A DNA stretch of 40,514 nucleotides from Desulfovibrio sp. OH1186_COT-070 (GCF_003860215.1 NZ_RQYH01000020.1:1-40514), one strand, 5' to 3'; shown: positions 22,695-31,925, numbered from the stretch's first letter. The notes: generated by a model from the letters alone, not told the origin. Numbers and translations are program-made.

Positions 22695-23171
22695 CTACAT
22701 GGAGGTCAACAGTTCCATGTCATCGCTGGAAAGCAGCCGATCCAGATCAAGCATGATCAACAGGCGATCGGCCAGCTTGCCCACGCCGCTGATGTACTCG
22801 GAATCGACCCCGGCAACCACCGGCGGCGGCGGTTCCACCGTGCTGGCTGGTATGCGCAGAACCTCCGACACGGCATCCACCACAAATCCCACCACAATAT
22901 TGGTGATTTCAATGACAATAATGCGCGTATTCTTGTCGTGCGCCTTGGGCTTCAGGCCAAAACGCCGCCGCAGGTCAATGATCGGGATCACCTTGCCGCG
23001 CAGATTGATGACGCCTTCCACAAACTCTGGGGCGCGCGGCACCTTGGTGATTTCCATACTGCGAATAATTTCCTGAACTTTCAGGATATTCACGCCGAAT
23101 TCTTCGTCACCGATGCTGAACGTCACCAGTTGCAGCAGTTCGTCTTCCTGTTTTTTTTGACTCAAATCCAT
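22695..23171 (-). CDS. cheW: Chemotaxis coupling protein CheW
   Basis: CheW links chemoreceptors to the histidine kinase CheA. The 158-residue product is a single CheW domain: LQLVTFSIGDEEFGVNILKV, EIIRSMEITKVPRAPEFVEG, VINLRGKVIPIIDLRRRFGL, and RIIVIEITNIVVGFVVDAVS with EVLRIP. All are standard CheW blocks; N-L-R-G and D-L-R/K-x-F are present. AAGGAG lies before ATG 23171. No other chemotaxis gene is in the window, and a sigma-28-like promoter upstream suggests coexpression with flagellar genes located elsewhere. Confidence 0.95.
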   Translation of the reverse strand: MDLSQKKQEDELLQLVTFSIGDEEFGVNILKVQEIIRSMEITKVPRAPEFVEGVINLRGKVIPIIDLRRRFGLKPKAHDKNTRIIVIEITNIVVGFVVDAVSEVLRIPASTVEPPPPVVAGVDSEYISGVGKLADRLLIMLDLDRLLSSDDMELLTSM

Positions 23172-23264
23172 AAGCAGCTCTCCTTCCGGAACAGTGTGCG
23201 CCAACGCCCGGCAGATCCCCGTACGGCCACTACCGGCACGCGCGCGATCCCCCGCTGCAAAATC

Positions 23265-23291
23265 TTATCGGCGCCCCCCCCAAAAACCATA
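23265..23291 (-). promoter_or_regulatory. Sigma-28 (FliA)-type promoter for cheW
   Basis: On the minus strand TATGGTTT (23291-23284) is followed after 11 bases by GCCGATAA (23272-23265). The established FliA consensus is TAAAGTTT-N11-GCCGATAA: the -10 is a perfect match, the -35 matches six of eight, and the spacing is exact. Transcription would start roughly 85 bases before the cheW ATG. The spacer is an unusual run of G. FliA control of cheW agrees with its role in motility. Confidence 0.7.
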
Positions 23292-23341
23292 GGCCCGGTC
23301 TTTGCGTTGCAGGTGCATGCGCCCATATACCAGTGGGCACT

Positions 23342-25225
23342 TCATCTGGACGGAACAAACGCCTGCTCCAGTGCGCGCTCCAGAGTCTGCACGCTGTACA
23401 CGTCACGCAGGACGAGCGGCTGCTGCGCTTCGTTTCCGGCAGGAAAAAGCGCTGTCAACGGAATGCTCTTGCTGCCGAGCCCCTCCAGAAGACGGGTCGC
23501 ATAGGCATTGGCGCTGGTCATGTCCACCCGCAGAAAGGTTACGTTATACATGGCCTGCCATTTGCGCAAGCGTTCGTCCGTCAGCACCGTGGCTTCCACA
23601 AACTTGCAGTTGGGGCACCAGTCGGCAGTGAATTCCAGCAGCAGGGGCTTTTCGCCCAAGGAACGCGTGAACGTTTCCGGCGTAAAGTCCGCCCACCGGG
23701 GCAAGGGAGCCGCTGGACGCAAAATCCAGAAAACCGATCCCGCCAGCAACAGGACCACCAGCCCACCCACCAGGCGCCGCCGCAGAACAGGGGCGGCGAT
23801 GCCGCAGTACTGCCCCCACAGCCAGACGCCCATAGCGGCCACAAGGAGGACGCACAGAACGTCCATGTGTTTTTGTGCCGGGAGGATGGAAAGCAGGTAC
23901 AGGGCCGTTCCCAGCAGGCAGAAGCCTACAATGCGTTCAAAAGTGCGCATCCATGTGCCCGGCCTGGGCAGGATGCGGGCGAAATCGGGCCGGATGCTGA
24001 GCACCATGTACGGCAAGGCCATGCCCAGCCCCACGGCCCAGAAAACGATCACAATAATATACAGCGGCTGCGTGAAGGCCCACCCCAGAACCCCGCCCAG
24101 CAGAGGCCCGCTGCACGGCGTTGCCAGAAAGGTGGAAATGAGACCGGTAGCGTAGGCCTGCAAACGCGGACGTGAAGAATGGCTGCCCGCCTTGAGATCA
24201 ATGACCGGAAGAGTGAAAACGCCCAGCATGGACAGTCCCATCAGAAAAACCACAAGCAGCATGACCAGAAGCACTGCCTGACTCTGGTACAGTTGCCCCC
24301 ACATGAGATCTGCCAGACCAAGCAACATGGCCAACGCGCTGAACAGCGTCATGATGCCCGCAGCAAAAAAGAGGTTGTGCTCCCGAAAGCGCCTGATGCC
24401 TTCTCGACCGCAACCGTCGACAAGCAGCAGACCGCTGACCTTGAATGTCAGCACAGGCAGCACGCAGGGCATGAAGTTGAGCAGCAGACCAGCCAAGATC
24501 CCCAAAAGCAATGCTTTGCCCAAACCGGCAATTTCGAGGGATGCGTCCATAAAACGGGGCGAAAGCTGGACTGCAAAGGTATCAGGAGGCGGCAGAGCGG
24601 GACGGGACAAAGCGGACACGTCGGCTGCCGCCTCCTCACTTTCTTCTTGCGAAAGCACGGCTTCGCCGGAGGGAGTGCCTTCCCTGCTGGCTTCCCACAG
24701 GGCACGCCACGAGGTGTTTTCCACAGTGCCCTCTGCCTGCGGCACTATGCCCGTCACCCGTTCGTTGAGCGGCAGGCATTTGTGCCGGGAGCACAAAAGT
24801 ATGCTGATATCCGCAGCATAGGGCTTTCCCGGAGCGTCCGGCGGCAGGAAAACAAAAAAGCTCACCGCATCTTCGTACACAAAAACTGTGGCCGAAGGAT
24901 CATAATAATCGCGCTGCAAGGCTCCCTGCGGATAGCGGACGGGAAAAGCCGCGCCCCCCACAGAAAAATCGATGGATGTGGGCCTTCCGCTCTCCCCCGG
25001 ATCGTGCCCGTAGGCGTGAAAGCCCGCAGGGATTGTCAGGTGCAGGGCCGCCACCAGATCTTCCCCCTGACGCGCCACTTCCAGACGGGGCTGGAGGTCT
25101 GCTGCCCAAGCCAGACAGGGGCACAGCACAAAAAAGAGGAAAAAGGCGGCAAAACCTCCAAACACGCGCCGCCACGCGCGGGGGGTGCCCTGTACACGGC
25201 TGCTATGGAGCATTTCGGAAAACAT
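23342..25225 (-). CDS. dsbD: Thiol:disulfide interchange protein DsbD
   Basis: DsbD carries electrons from cytoplasmic thioredoxin across the inner membrane to periplasmic disulfide reductases. The roughly 627-residue product has a signal sequence (RVFGGFAAFFLFFVLCPCLA), a periplasmic alpha domain with paired cysteines in ILLCSRHKCLPLNE, eight membrane segments with the redox cysteines in LLLNFMPCVLPVLTFKVSGL and FLATPCSGPLLGG, and a C-terminal thioredoxin domain with ADWCPNCKFVEATVL. All six expected cysteines are visible. I start at ATG 25225 (GGAAAGA upstream); ATG 25213 is also possible. It follows lolA by 50 bases. trxA and trxB, the electron source, are in the same window. Confidence 0.92.
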   Translation of the reverse strand: MFSEMLHSSRVQGTPRAWRRVFGGFAAFFLFFVLCPCLAWAADLQPRLEVARQGEDLVAALHLTIPAGFHAYGHDPGESGRPTSIDFSVGGAAFPVRYPQGALQRDYYDPSATVFVYEDAVSFFVFLPPDAPGKPYAADISILLCSRHKCLPLNERVTGIVPQAEGTVENTSWRALWEASREGTPSGEAVLSQEESEEAAADVSALSRPALPPPDTFAVQLSPRFMDASLEIAGLGKALLLGILAGLLLNFMPCVLPVLTFKVSGLLLVDGCGREGIRRFREHNLFFAAGIMTLFSALAMLLGLADLMWGQLYQSQAVLLVMLLVVFLMGLSMLGVFTLPVIDLKAGSHSSRPRLQAYATGLISTFLATPCSGPLLGGVLGWAFTQPLYIIVIVFWAVGLGMALPYMVLSIRPDFARILPRPGTWMRTFERIVGFCLLGTALYLLSILPAQKHMDVLCVLLVAAMGVWLWGQYCGIAAPVLRRRLVGGLVVLLLAGSVFWILRPAAPLPRWADFTPETFTRSLGEKPLLLEFTADWCPNCKFVEATVLTDERLRKWQAMYNVTFLRVDMTSANAYATRLLEGLGSKSIPLTALFPAGNEAQQPLVLRDVYSVQTLERALEQAFVPSR

Positions 25226-25275
25226 CTTCTTTCCGTCCCCAAAAACATCTTGCGCGTCGGCCCGCCGCAAGGCTT

Positions 25276-25953
25276 TTACCTGAAGAGCTCCCGCTCCTGA
25301 ACACTGCTGCCTGTCCGGTCTTCCACCTCAACCCCCTGGGGGGGCTGAAAGCGGAACCGGGAAGGTTCAAGGGCGGCGTCAGGCTGAAAACGTATAAAGC
25401 GCACCTCATTGGTATTGCCATAAAAATCCACAAGCCGCGCCTGCCGGATATAGCCGGTTTCCGGCTCCACCCAGAGAAGGGCTTCCACCATTTGCGGGGC
25501 AGGTTCTTTGGGATACAGGCGCAGGCGCGTCAAGCCGTTTTCCCGTTCTTCCTGCCTGACGTCAAAATCTTTGGTCAGCGCGGCCTGCCCGGTGATGACC
25601 TGAATGATGCTGCGCGAATCCTGCACAAGCTCAAGAGGATAGCGGTAGACCACCGCCTCATCGGGGAGATGGTTCCAGATTTCCCGGTCAGTGACAACCA
25701 GCGTTTCTTCGTGTGGCCGGGCTGTCTCCCACCGGATCAACAGAGGCTTCCGGAAGAGCAGCGTGCCCTGCCGTTTTTCCACGGAGCCGCTCTCCTTGTG
25801 CGTGAGGGTCTGCTCGAACGTCGCGGAAAAAGAGCGCAGCTTTTCGTACCGCGCCTGAATGACAGAAACCGTGTCTGCGGCCTGGGCCGCAAGACTGCCC
25901 CACACGTAAAAACAGACGACAAAAATGCCGCAGGATACACTGAAGAAACGCAT
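25276..25953 (-). CDS. lolA: Outer-membrane lipoprotein carrier protein LolA
   Basis: LolA ferries lipoproteins through the periplasm to the outer membrane. The 225-residue product has a signal peptide (MRFFSVSCGIFVVCFYVWGS, cleavage near A-A-Q-A) and the LolA core: IQARYEKLRSFSATFEQTLT, GTLLFRKPLLIRWE, TDREIWNHLPDEAVVYRYPL, and LWVEPETGYIRQARLVDFYG followed by N-E-V-R-F. GGAGG precedes ATG 25953. It lies 57 bases after ftsK, a gene pair seen in many proteobacteria, and 50 bases before dsbD. Confidence 0.93.
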   Translation of the reverse strand: MRFFSVSCGIFVVCFYVWGSLAAQAADTVSVIQARYEKLRSFSATFEQTLTHKESGSVEKRQGTLLFRKPLLIRWETARPHEETLVVTDREIWNHLPDEAVVYRYPLELVQDSRSIIQVITGQAALTKDFDVRQEERENGLTRLRLYPKEPAPQMVEALLWVEPETGYIRQARLVDFYGNTNEVRFIRFQPDAALEPSRFRFQPPQGVEVEDRTGSSVQERELFR

Positions 25954-26010
25954 ATGACCTCCGGGGCGGACTTCGCCCGTGGGATGTCGGCGCGGCAACG
26001 CGCCGGGGGT

Positions 26011-28359
26011 CTAGTTGAGCACCGCGCGGGGCTTGCTGCCGTCGGCCGGACCGATGATGCCGTCGTGTTCCAGTTGTTCCACAAGACGGGCGGCGCGGTT
26101 GAAGCCGATCTGGAAACGCCGCTGCACCAGAGAAATGGACGCCCGCCCCTGTTCCCGCACAAAATTTTGTACCTCGCCGTACAGGGGATCCTGGGCCGCA
26201 TCTCCGGAGCCACCTCCGGCACCGCCGCCTGCGGACTCAAGCCCCCACTGTGCAAAATCTACCCTATAGGCCGGGCTGAGCTGCCGTTTCCAGTGGGTCA
26301 CCACGGCCTGCACCTCCTCATCGCTGAGAAAAGGGCCGTGCAGGCGCTGCACACGCCCGCCGCTGGGCTTGAACAGCATGTCACCCCTGCCCAAAAGATG
26401 CTCCGCGCCCACCTGATCGAGAATAGTGCGTGAATCATGCTTGGAAGTGACCTGGAAGGAAATGCGGCAGGGGAAGTTGGCCTTGATCAGACCCGTGACC
26501 ACATCCACGCTGGGTCGCTGCGTGGCCAGAATCAGATGGATGCCCGCAGCTCTGGCCAGTTGCGCGAGGCGGACGATGCTGGTCTCCACCTCACGGGAGG
26601 CTGTCATCATGAGATCGGCAAGTTCATCAATAACAATAACAAGATACGGCAAAGGTTCAAGGTCGGCAAAGTCCGGCGGCAAATCTTTTTTGAAGGCCGC
26701 CAGCTTCTGGTTGAAATCCGTCACCTTGCGCACCCCAAGGCGCGCCATGGCCGTGTAGCGGCGATCCATCTCGTGCACGGCCCAGTCCAGAGCGTTTTTG
26801 GCCTCGTTCATATCCGTTACCACGGGATGCACCAGATGCGGCTCATCGGCATAGACGGCCAATTCGATACGCTTGGGATCCACAAGCAACAGTTGCATGT
26901 CCTGCGGCTGGGTGCGGTACAGCAGACTGATGAGAATGCTGTTGAGGCAGACACTTTTGCCGGCCCCTGTGGCGCCGGCAACCAGCAGATGCGGCATGCG
27001 GGTCAAATCGGCCATGAAGGGCTTGCCCGCAATGTCCTTGCCAATGATCATGGTCAACGGGCCGCAGCCGTTGCGAAAAATCTCCGAGGCGGCAAGCTCC
27101 CGAAAGTTGACGGTCTCCCGGTTGTCGTTGGGAATTTCGATCCCCACGGTGTCCGAACCGGGAATGGGTGCCTGGATGCGCACGGCAATGGCTTTGAGAG
27201 CCAAGGCCAGATCATCGCTCAAATTGGCGATTCTGCTCACGCGGATGCCCGGAGCCGGGCGCACCTCATACATGGTCACCACAGGGCCGGGGGTAATGCG
27301 CACCAGCTCGCCCTGAATATCAAAATCCTTGAGGCAGGCCATGAGCGCCCTGCCTCTGGCTTCCCGGTCTTCGCGCACCGCCGGGGAGCCGGATTTGGAA
27401 GGAGCGGCCAAAAGATCAAGACCGGGCAGCGGAATGGCGGCTTTTTTCCGGGGTGCGGCAATACCTGCATTCCGCACGGCAACCGCCAGCGCCTCGCGCC
27501 TGTCTTCAGAGGCAAAGGGGGCGGCAGGGGGAGGAGCGGTCTGCTGTGCGGGATTTTCCGCCTCTTCCCGTTCCACAGCCAGCGGGACAATTTCTTCAGG
27601 TCGGCAGAAAGGCTCGTCGTCCGCAGGTTCCGGTTCCGGAGGATTTTTTTCATAAATATCGGGAATCTTCACCGGTGAGGGCCTGATGTTGCCCAAACGG
27701 TCGCGCATTTTCTCCCACCAACCTCCCCAGGCAGCGAACCAGCGGGACGCAGAAAATGCCTCCTGCGGCGTTTCCGGTTGTTCAGGCTGCACGGGCGAAA
27801 CAGTGCTCCTTTCTCCGGAACGCGCCTCCAGTCTTTGGCGGATCCACAGGGCAAACTTTCGCGCGAGATGAAACCACGAAATATTGCAAGCCAGTTGCAG
27901 CCCCACAAGAATGACAAAAAACCACATCAGGGCGGAACCGCCCGGGCTCAGAAACCGGCTGGTATTGGCGTGCAGGGCACTGCCCACCATGCCCCCTCCC
28001 ACAAGATCGCCGAGGGCAATATCCCAAGCTGAACTGACAGACAGAAGGCAGAGAGTCAGCAGAAAAAACCCGCACCAGCGCAGCCAGTGCAGGGCGTATG
28101 CGGGTGAAACGTAAGCAGCGCCCATGGCTCCGAAAAGCAGGGGGCACAAATAGGCACCGATGCCAAAAACATCGTTGAGAAATCCGGCGGTGTACGCGCC
28201 GAACAGTCCAGCCTTGTTTTGCACTTGAGCTGCCCCGCTGACCACATGGTTCAGGCTGGGATCGTTGGCGTCAAAAGTGAGCACGCTGAGCAGAAGAAGC
28301 AGCGCCCAAAAAATCAGAAAGAGGCCGAGAAGCTCCCGGCTGAAAGCATGGGTGTTCGT
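26011..28359 (-). CDS. ftsK: DNA translocase FtsK, with a non-canonical start codon
   Basis: FtsK pumps chromosomal DNA towards dif during division. Four N-terminal membrane segments are followed by a short linker, the motor (Walker A GATGAGKSVCLNSIL near 26950-26980, LLLVDPKRIELAVY, Walker B VIVIDELADLMM, ILATQRPSVDVVTG) and a C-terminal winged-helix gamma domain (GEVQNFVREQGRASISLVQR). The first membrane segment (RELLGLFLIFWALLLLLSVL) precedes the first usable GTG at 28284, and the frame back to the efp stop at 28387 contains no ATG, GTG or TTG. I place the start at ACG 28359, because GGGGAGG lies eight bases upstream and a one-base ATG-to-ACG change would explain it. CTG 28383 is an alternative. 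With ACG the protein has 782 residues. Confidence 0.85.
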   Translation of the reverse strand, partial: TNTHAFSRELLGLFLIFWALLLLLSVLTFDANDPSLNHVVSGAAQVQNKAGLFGAYTAGFLNDVFGIGAYLCPLLFGAMGAAYVSPAYALHWLRWCGFFLLTLCLLSVSSAWDIALGDLVGGGMVGSALHANTSRFLSPGGSALMWFFVILVGLQLACNISWFHLARKFALWIRQRLEARSGERSTVSPVQPEQPETPQEAFSASRWFAAWGGWWEKMRDRLGNIRPSPVKIPDIYEKNPPEPEPADDEPFCRPEEIVPLAVEREEAENPAQQTAPPPAAPFASEDRREALAVAVRNAGIAAPRKKAAIPLPGLDLLAAPSKSGSPAVREDREARGRALMACLKDFDIQGELVRITPGPVVTMYEVRPAPGIRVSRIANLSDDLALALKAIAVRIQAPIPGSDTVGIEIPNDNRETVNFRELAASEIFRNGCGPLTMIIGKDIAGKPFMADLTRMPHLLVAGATGAGKSVCLNSILISLLYRTQPQDMQLLLVDPKRIELAVYADEPHLVHPVVTDMNEAKNALDWAVHEMDRRYTAMARLGVRKVTDFNQKLAAFKKDLPPDFADLEPLPYLVIVIDELADLMMTASREVETSIVRLAQLARAAGIHLILATQRPSVDVVTGLIKANFPCRISFQVTSKHDSRTILDQVGAEHLLGRGDMLFKPSGGRVQRLHGPFLSDEEVQAVVTHWKRQLSPAYRVDFAQWGLESAGGGAGGGSGDAAQDPLYGEVQNFVREQGRASISLVQRRFQIGFNRAARLVEQLEHDGIIGPADGSKPRAVLN

Positions 28360-28386
28360 GGAATCGCCCTCCCCACTCTCCAGCGC

Positions 28387-28944
28387 CTATTCCCGCCCCA
28401 GGTATTCCCTGCTCCGCGTGTCCACCTTGATGCGGTCGCCCTCATTGACGAAAATGGGCACCTGAACCACAAGACCGGTTTCCAGTTTGGCAGGCTTGGT
28501 GACGTTGCTTACCGTGTCACCCTTGGCCCCCGGTTCTGTTTCCACCACTTCCAGAACAAGGCTTACCGGAATGTCAATATCAAGGGGAGCCCCCTTGTAG
28601 AGCAGCACCCGGCACTCCTGACCGTCCTTGAGAAAGCCCTCCTTGCCATCTGTTGTGTCGACATGCATGTGGAGTTGCTCATACGTGGTCAGATCCATGA
28701 AGATGAGTTCCTCGTCCTGCCGGTAGAGAAACTGCATGTCACGAGTTTCCAGGTCGGGTTTTTCCACCTTTTCGCCGGAGCGGAATGTGATGTCCTGCAT
28801 GCGGGCAGTAAGAATGTTGCGCAGCTTGGTGCGGACCATTGCTCCGCCCTTGCCGGGTTTGAAGTGCTGGAATTCCACAATTTCATAGGGGATGCCTTCA
28901 ACTTCAATTTTCAGGCCCTTGCGAAAATCAGTGGTGGAATACAT
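28387..28944 (-). CDS. efp: Translation elongation factor P
   Basis: EF-P relieves ribosome stalling at polyproline. The 185-residue protein has three OB-like domains. The N-terminal loop reads [20 protein letters not shown], with K32 at the tip, the residue that is beta-lysylated or otherwise modified in other bacteria; no modification enzyme is in the window. The C-terminal signature [20 protein letters not shown] and [20 protein letters not shown] is intact. GAGGAGA precedes ATG 28944. ftsK follows in the same frame after the TAG stop. Several proline-rich proteins here (FtsK linker, Cache lipoprotein) are possible EF-P clients. Confidence 0.97.
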   Translation of the reverse strand: MYSTTDFRKGLKIEVEGIPYEIVEFQHFKPGKGGAMVRTKLRNILTARMQDITFRSGEKVEKPDLETRDMQFLYRQDEELIFMDLTTYEQLHMHVDTTDGKEGFLKDGQECRVLLYKGAPLDIDIPVSLVLEVVETEPGAKGDTVSNVTKPAKLETGLVVQVPIFVNEGDRIKVDTRSREYLGRE

Positions 28945-29039
28945 GGATTCTCCTCTGCCGCGCCCAACTCCGTCCTGTCAAAAAATCCGGAGTACAGCCG
29001 CCGCGTATCGTAAAAATTCACATTGTCTCTGAATCTGTT

Positions 29040-29091
29040 ATGTTCTCTCATAGAAAATGGCTTGTCAAGATACCGGGAAACCGGGTAGATT
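29040..29091. promoter_or_regulatory. Divergent efp/engB promoter region with a shared palindromic -35
   Basis: CTTGTCAAG at 29061-29069 gives TTGTCA on the plus strand and TTGACA on the minus strand. Plus: 18 bases later stands TAGATT (29086-29091), a good -10 only six bases before the engB ATG. Minus: 17 bases away stands GAACAT (29045-29040), a weak -10 for efp. If both are used, the two promoters share one -35 hexamer and engB mRNA is leaderless or nearly so. Confidence 0.45.
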
Positions 29092-29097
29092 TTTTGT

Positions 29098-29697
29098 ATG
29101 GATGCCCACCTGCACCTCGAAACAACCGCATATACCCTTGACCAGTTGACTGCCAGACCCGAAACGCAGATCGCTCTGGCCGGGCGCTCCAATGTGGGCA
29201 AGTCGTCACTGATCAACGCATTGGCTGGCAGAAGGCAGCTGGCCAAGGTCAGTTCCACTCCGGGCAAGACCCGTTCCATCAATTTTTACAGAGTTGAGCC
29301 GCACGGCTTCTATCTGGTGGATCTTCCCGGATACGGCTATGCCCGCGCCTCCCACACCGAGCGTGAAAAATGGGCGCATATGCTGGAAAATTACCTTGCC
29401 TCATGCCCAAGCCTCAAGGCCTTGGCTCTCCTGCTGGACTGTCGCCTCCCGCCGCAAAAGCTGGACAAGGATCTGGCGGCCTTTGCCCGCGCTGCCGGAC
29501 GGGACATCCTGCCCGTGCTGACCAAGGCCGACAAGTGCAAACAGAACCAGCGCGCCACTGCCCAGCGGCAGTGGCAGGACCTTGTGGGCATCCGCCCTCT
29601 GCTCACCTCCGCCAGCGCGCGGACGGGCATTGACCAGTTGTGGCGTACCCTCATGGCTGTTGCAAAAAATCACCCGGTCGACAGAGGCGAAGGCTGA
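29098..29697 (+). CDS. engB: Ribosome biogenesis GTPase EngB/YihA (YsxC)
   Basis: EngB is an essential TRAFAC GTPase acting late in 50S subunit assembly. The 199-residue protein shows G1 GRSNVGKS (29-36), G2 [16 protein letters not shown]3 [11 protein letters not shown]4 TKADK and G5 SASARTG, all complete. Length is normal. The ATG at 29098 has no Shine-Dalgarno and lies seven bases after a plausible -10 box, which suggests a leaderless transcript. Its 3' end overlaps the convergent cation transporter gene by 28 bases. Confidence 0.95.
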   Translation: MDAHLHLETTAYTLDQLTARPETQIALAGRSNVGKSSLINALAGRRQLAKVSSTPGKTRSINFYRVEPHGFYLVDLPGYGYARASHTEREKWAHMLENYLASCPSLKALALLLDCRLPPQKLDKDLAAFARAAGRDILPVLTKADKCKQNQRATAQRQWQDLVGIRPLLTSASARTGIDQLWRTLMAVAKNHPVDRGEG

Positions 29698-31154
29698 GTA
29701 CTGACGACATCCGGACTGCTGCACGGCGGCTCCATATGGATGGTGATGCGGGCCAGCACCGGCACGGCGAGGCGCAACTGCTGCTCAAGGCGCTCGCTCA
29801 CGGCATGTGCCTCCCGCACTGTGAGCCCCTCGCCCACCACGCAATGAAAGGCAACGCATATACCCTGCTCCGGCAGGGTATATGCGGAAAAACCGTGCGG
29901 ATGCCGCACAAGCGGCTCACGAGCCGCCAAGACCTGAATTTCGTTCCAAGCCATTTGCAGCAGGGCCTCAGGCACAGGCCTTCCTGCCTCACCGTTTGTC
30001 AGCGCCAATTCCGGCTCCAAGTGACTGACGATTTCCGCCGCAGGCCATCGCGCGCGCAGCGCCTCCTCAAAAAGTCTGACGTCCTCATAGGCCTGGGCAA
30101 AGGCTTTCTCTCCCGGAAGCTCCACATGCAATTCCACGCGGGGCCCAGCGTCTCCCTGCAACAGCCGGATATGGTGCACAGACAGCCCGTGCGCCGATGC
30201 CGCAGTCTGTATGAGAAGAAAAGGATTTTTTTCTCCTCCGGCATCCCGGCTGCACGGCTCCACATGCACGGTAACATCAGCCCCCGGCAGAACATCCGTG
30301 ACGGCCCGCTCCACCAGATGCGCCAGCCGGTGCCCCTCGCTGACGCGGATGCCAGAATCAACCCCAACGCTGAGATCCACAAAGCTTTGCGCGCCACTGC
30401 TCCGTACGCGCACACCGCCTACCGAGGCAATGCCGGGCACATTCCCCACCGCTTGGGCCACAGCCTCCCTCTCCCGCGCGGATCCGGAATCCATCAGGGT
30501 ATTGACCGCTTCAGCCGCCATGCGCCAACTCGCCCGGAAAATGATCAGCGCCACCAGCAGGGCGGCCACCGTATCAGCTTGCACAAGAACGCGGGAAAGC
30601 GGAGAGGGAAGATGCAGAACCGAGGCCAACCAGACGGCAAGCACGCCCACCAGCACCACCGCGGAGGAAAGAATATCTGTAGAAAAATGCAGAGCGTCCG
30701 CCTCAAGCGCCTGACTTTTGTATTTGCGGGCCACACGCCGCAGAGAACGCACGCGCGAAATATCCACAACAATGGAAAAGGCCATCACACCCACTCCCCA
30801 CAGGGAAGGGGTTACGGGACTTTCGCCTGCCATGAGGCGCTGGGCGGCCTCGTAGACAACCCAGAGGCAAATACCGAAAAGCAGAAGTGTTTGCGCCAGG
30901 GCAGAGAGACTTTCCGCCTTCCCGTGCCCGTAGGGATGGGAGGAATCGGCCGGGCGGGACGCAACGCGAACAGCCCCCACCGTCATGGCGGCAGCCAGCA
31001 GATCCAGCCCGCTGTGCAGGGCTTCGGACAAAACGCCGAGGCTGTTGGTATGGATGCCGACAAGCAGTTTTACCGTGGTGAGAATGCATGCCGCCAGCAG
31101 GGAAAAAAGGGCTGCCTGATATTTTTCCTGTTCGGCAGTGTATTCGGCAGCCAT
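29670..31154 (-). CDS. Cation diffusion facilitator with three tandem C-terminal ferredoxin-like domains
   Basis: The 494-residue protein is a CDF-family divalent-metal/proton antiporter. Six membrane helices span about 13-220, with metal ligands H47 and D51 in [11 protein letters not shown] (TM2) and H156 and D160 in [11 protein letters not shown] (TM5). The H-D/H-D set resembles zinc transporters; the metal is an inference. Ordinary CDFs end with one cytoplasmic dimerisation domain (about 80 residues). Here three such units follow each other, each closing with the same motif: HVEP (297-300), HLEP (378-381) and HMEP (473-476). The frame stays open to 32021, but that part is antisense to a GNAT gene. 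GGGGGGAT precedes ATG 31154. The 243 bases up to the GNAT gene contain only promoter-like DNA. Confidence 0.9.
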   Translation of the reverse strand: MAAEYTAEQEKYQAALFSLLAACILTTVKLLVGIHTNSLGVLSEALHSGLDLLAAAMTVGAVRVASRPADSSHPYGHGKAESLSALAQTLLLFGICLWVVYEAAQRLMAGESPVTPSLWGVGVMAFSIVVDISRVRSLRRVARKYKSQALEADALHFSTDILSSAVVLVGVLAVWLASVLHLPSPLSRVLVQADTVAALLVALIIFRASWRMAAEAVNTLMDSGSAREREAVAQAVGNVPGIASVGGVRVRSSGAQSFVDLSVGVDSGIRVSEGHRLAHLVERAVTDVLPGADVTVHVEPCSRDAGGEKNPFLLIQTAASAHGLSVHHIRLLQGDAGPRVELHVELPGEKAFAQAYEDVRLFEEALRARWPAAEIVSHLEPELALTNGEAGRPVPEALLQMAWNEIQVLAAREPLVRHPHGFSAYTLPEQGICVAFHCVVGEGLTVREAHAVSERLEQQLRLAVPVLARITIHMEPPCSSPDVVSTQPSPLSTG

Positions 31155-31397
31155 ATGGCATCCCCCCGGAAAAGACTCCGCATCGGCGGCCGGGTCATGA
31201 CTTGCCCACACCTTCCGCAGGTCTGGCTGCGGGCCGAAAGTTGACGAAAGGCCGCCGAACGGAGGAAAAAGAAACGGACAGCCATGATCTTGCCAAATTG
31301 GCGGCCAAAGGTCGAGCAAAAAGGCCCGCAAAATCCACTCTCCTGGAACCGGGTTGTGGCTGTCGAAAAACACGGACGGACGTGCGGAGGCGACGCT

Positions 31398-31925
31398 ATG
31401 CTGAGACATGCCCTGGAAACGGATCTGGATCAGATTGAAGAAGGATACCGAAAGCATTTTGCGCACGAAAAAAAGTACGGAGCGTTCACTGTTTTCCGGG
31501 AAGGCATATATCCTACGCGGAAGGATGCGGAGCAGGCTCTGGCCACAAACTCCCTGTATCTCTGTGAGACAAGGGGGAAAATTTCGGGAAGCATGATTCT
31601 GAACAAAAACCAGCCCGCCGAATACGCAAGAGTGGCTTGGCCGAGCCGGGCTCCCGCAGAGAAAGTGATGGTGATCCACCTGATTCTGGTGCATCCGGAC
31701 ATGGCGGGCAGGGGCATCGGCTCCTCTCTCGTGCAGCATGCCCTGGAAACGGCGAAGCAGCACTCCTGCGAGGCCGTCCGGCTTGACACGGGCGCGCAAA
31801 ACATTCCCGCCTGTTCCCTGTATGCCAAACTGGGTTTTCAGGTGGTGGAATCCGGTGTCATGAGCGTCGGAGGCATGATTCCTCACGACAGGCACCTTTT
31901 CTTTGAAAAAAAGCTCGACCTCTGA
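31398..31925 (+). CDS. GNAT-family N-acetyltransferase
   Basis: The 175-residue protein has a complete GNAT fold: an N-terminal MLRHALETDLDQIEEGYRKH, strand SLYLCETRGKISGSMIL, motif A VMVIHLILVHPDMAGRGIGS (acetyl-CoA loop M-A-G-R-G-I-G-S-S-L), and motif B EAVRLDTGAQNIPACSLYAK with L-G-F-Q. Substrate is unknown; small-molecule and protein substrates are both possible. CGGAGGCG stands seven bases before ATG 31398; the upstream open frame is not homologous. It is divergent from the cation transporter and convergent with bamD. Confidence 0.88.
   Translation: MLRHALETDLDQIEEGYRKHFAHEKKYGAFTVFREGIYPTRKDAEQALATNSLYLCETRGKISGSMILNKNQPAEYARVAWPSRAPAEKVMVIHLILVHPDMAGRGIGSSLVQHALETAKQHSCEAVRLDTGAQNIPACSLYAKLGFQVVESGVMSVGGMIPHDRHLFFEKKLDL

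Noticed and set aside
23333..24175. Plus-strand open frames opposite dsbD
   Set aside because: Antisense shadows rich in Q, H and R, with no recognisable domain.
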